Assembly (NCBI GenBank): GCA_032433765.1
Contig: JAVIAB010000059.1
Span: 57,550,103 to 57,614,102, forward strand
Length of the DNA stretch: 64,000 bases
Direction of reading: 5' to 3'
Source: Megaustenia siamemsis
Lineage: Eukaryota > Mollusca > Gastropoda > Stylommatophora > Ariophantidae
Shown here: positions 41,301 to 44,300 of the stretch, piece after piece
How positions within the stretch are numbered: position 1 is the first letter of the stretch
Layout of the letters: each line of letters opens with the position of its first letter
Program-made: the position numbers and the translations under genes
The notes under the pieces: model-generated
Database searches by the model: none
The model's input: the letters and a program-made list of their open reading frames with translations, nothing else
What the model was told of the DNA's origin: nothing

Positions 41301-44300
41301 GAAAAGTTGTGGAAATCAAAACTCATCCAGCACAAACACAAAACTTAGACTATTCAAATTAAATGTACTATCAACCTTTACATATGCGTGTGAAAGCTGG
41401 AAAACAACAAGAGACATAGAAACAAAGTTGAACACATTTAAAAATAAATATCTAAGGAAAATACTTGGAATAGCGTGGAACGAATTCAAAATAAATGAGG
41501 AAATTAGAGAAAGCGCCAATCAACCACTAATATTTTCAGTAATAAAGAAAAGACGATGGTTATATGTTGGACATGTGATGAGAAGAGATAATAACCGAAT
41601 AGCAAAGCAAGCCCTCATGTGGGAAACAACAGGTAAGAGAAAAAGAGGAAGACCCAGAGAGGCACTGAGAAGAACATTGATGAGAGAGGTAAGAGCAGCA
41701 GGAATCGGCTCCCTCAATGAGATAGAGCTGCTTGCACAGAACAGAGACAAATGGTGAGATTTGATAAAATATCTTTACAAGGATTGAAAACTGCTAGAAC
41801 AAAAATTTAGATCAGAGAAGGAGTATCTTGGTCTACGCCCTATGGGCCGGCTACGGCTCGAAAGGTCAATAGATAGATAGATCGTAAATCATGCTTTTTG
41901 GAAGCATCAAACTGTGTGAATAATAAAAAAAAATTATAATTGTGTTAACATTAGAATTTGTTAAATATGTTTTGTTACTTTTTTTGTCTTATTTCATAAG
42001 TTTGAAGCCATTAAGATTTCCATGTGACCATCCATTTCAGTGTGCACAGTGCAAAGAGTATTTTATGGGAACACCAACCAATGGACACCAATGCTACCGA
42101 CAAATGAACGTTGACAGGGACTATTGCTTTGATCCAGAGACACAGAACAACTGTAACCAATTCCCCAAAGCCCTCAAGATGGGCAGAACTGTCTTCTTTG
42201 CTGTCCAGCCCAAGTATCTCAATGTGGACATCAGAATTACAATTGATGTGACTATGGGAAGTAAGTCGCCGCTGCTCATTTTAAGTTAACTCTATTACTG
42301 ATTTTATGAATCTGCACTCAAGTGATAGCCCATAGGTGACAATTTCTAGCTGTCCCAGCAGATAATGCATGCTGATGATTTCATTACCTCACTGGTTGCA
42401 CACTTTTCTTGACCTCAGTCCTGTCAATTATTCCCATCTTATTTTGTTTTTCTTTCTTTGCTGTTCGCCAGCTTTCACCTCTGGCGAAGTCCCTAGAGTC
42501 TAGGAACTGAATTTTGCATGTTAAACCATTTTTCTCTGGCAGAGTGTGTTCAGGGGTTCCTCGCCTCACAGTCAGATAACTCCAACTTCGGAAGTACTCA
42601 TAATATTTTTTCTGTTGATGAGTAATGACGTTTCTAGCCGAGCCTCGCTGCTGAGACCATAGGTGGTTCCCCTGGAGAGAAATCACAAATAAGATCCCAC
42701 CTGGCACAGCTGGGATTTGAATTCGCAACCTCTCTTGTCTCTACACCAGCATTTTGACTTGAGACCAACCAGTTCCCCTATTCCCATCTTATAAAACCTG
42801 ACACTTATATTTCAGAATCATTCACTCATCATTCATTGTTTCTATTGCAATGGCTTTTATTTCAATTCTGATTTGGGTTTAGGTGCTTCTGTGAGACTGG
42901 GTAACAACAAAAGATGCATGTACAGTGCAGTCACCATGACTTGTCAGGGTCACAGATTTTACATACTTCAACCCGAATATAAAAAAAAAACCAAACAAAA
43001 AACCTTTTGTGTCAATCACCAAGACATTAGTACTCACCAACACAAGGTGAGACAACTCTGGTGATCTCTTCCAAGGTATAACACCCTCGATGATGATACT
43101 CTTAATATAGGTTTCATACGTTGAAATCCAACCAGTAACGCATCCGTACAATTTATATATGCCAGGCCATGTTACATAGTGTGTGTATGTGGGTCAGGTT
43201 TCTCCTCGAGGATTCTCTTTCCTTTGAGAAGAAGATCAGAGAACATATAAATGTGTCTGGAGTGTAGTGGTGATGATCCTAATATAACATGAGATAACTC
43301 ATCACACACACTATAATTCTCATTCTGGGTCCCTTTGAAGCTGATGTGTCTGTCATTGTTCTGGATGACCTTGACATTCCTGTTTTGTTCTGTTTCATGG
43401 AATCAGTTTCACTGCAGTCGGGAATTCCCCATATCTGCTCTACTCATGCGCCGCTCGCTTCAAAGCTTTTGGCGAATCCTGGTGACAAGGTCAAACTACC
43501 ATGCAGTCCTAATTGGGGCACAGGCAATGATTCCAAATGATTTTCATCGAGTAGAGAGTGCACAGTCACTTCCTTACTCGTTTCCTCGAAAACACATATT
43601 CAAAACAAACTACATGCAACTGCCCTATCTGCTTGTGACCCATTGAACATTTTTTTTTATGTAATGCCACGAGCTGATGCAGGCTGGGTGCCCTTTGACT
43701 CATTGATGTGGTGGGTCGTAATGGCTTTCTGAACATTCCCGGCTCTTACTGAAGTTGGAGTGAGTCTATCCTATGCTGGGAAACTACTAGTCCAGCCCAA
43801 AGGTACTGCAATACTAGGTCTTCTATATCAGCAATAGCCACCACTATAGGGAACACGGCGATCCTAGCTTTTGTTAGCCAGCCTGTTTTGACGCAGACTG
43901 TTACCAGGGGAGACCACAAGGAGGTAGAACCGCTAGGTCTTGGCCAGCTGACGGTGCGCCAACCCTGCTATTGTGACCACAGGTCGCAGGCGCTTATGCT
44001 CCTCCATGAACATTTTCTAAAATGATGTACTTTACAACAAAAATATGAACTTATGGAACTCTAAAAAAAAAAAAAGCAGAAAAAAAACATCCTTTTCAGG
44101 GCAGATGATGAATGAAATTGTTCATTCCTTTAAAAGTCACCGGGTGAAAACCAGAAAGAAAGAAAGAGTTGCATGTTTTAATTTTCTTTAATCGTGTGAT
44201 ACTTACCAAAGGGCTGGTGACTTTTTCCTGATATTTGTCAGCTGTGAGTCATTGGCCCGCGTTCAACTCATTTCAGGCCAGACATTTTGGCCTCCATACT

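Noticed and set aside
43338..43370. Possible extra MEGF8 exon (GCTGATGTGTCTGTCATTG resembles the start of the last exon)
   Set aside because: The phase does not fit, stops follow quickly, and the exon j to terminal-exon junction is already in frame and conserved.
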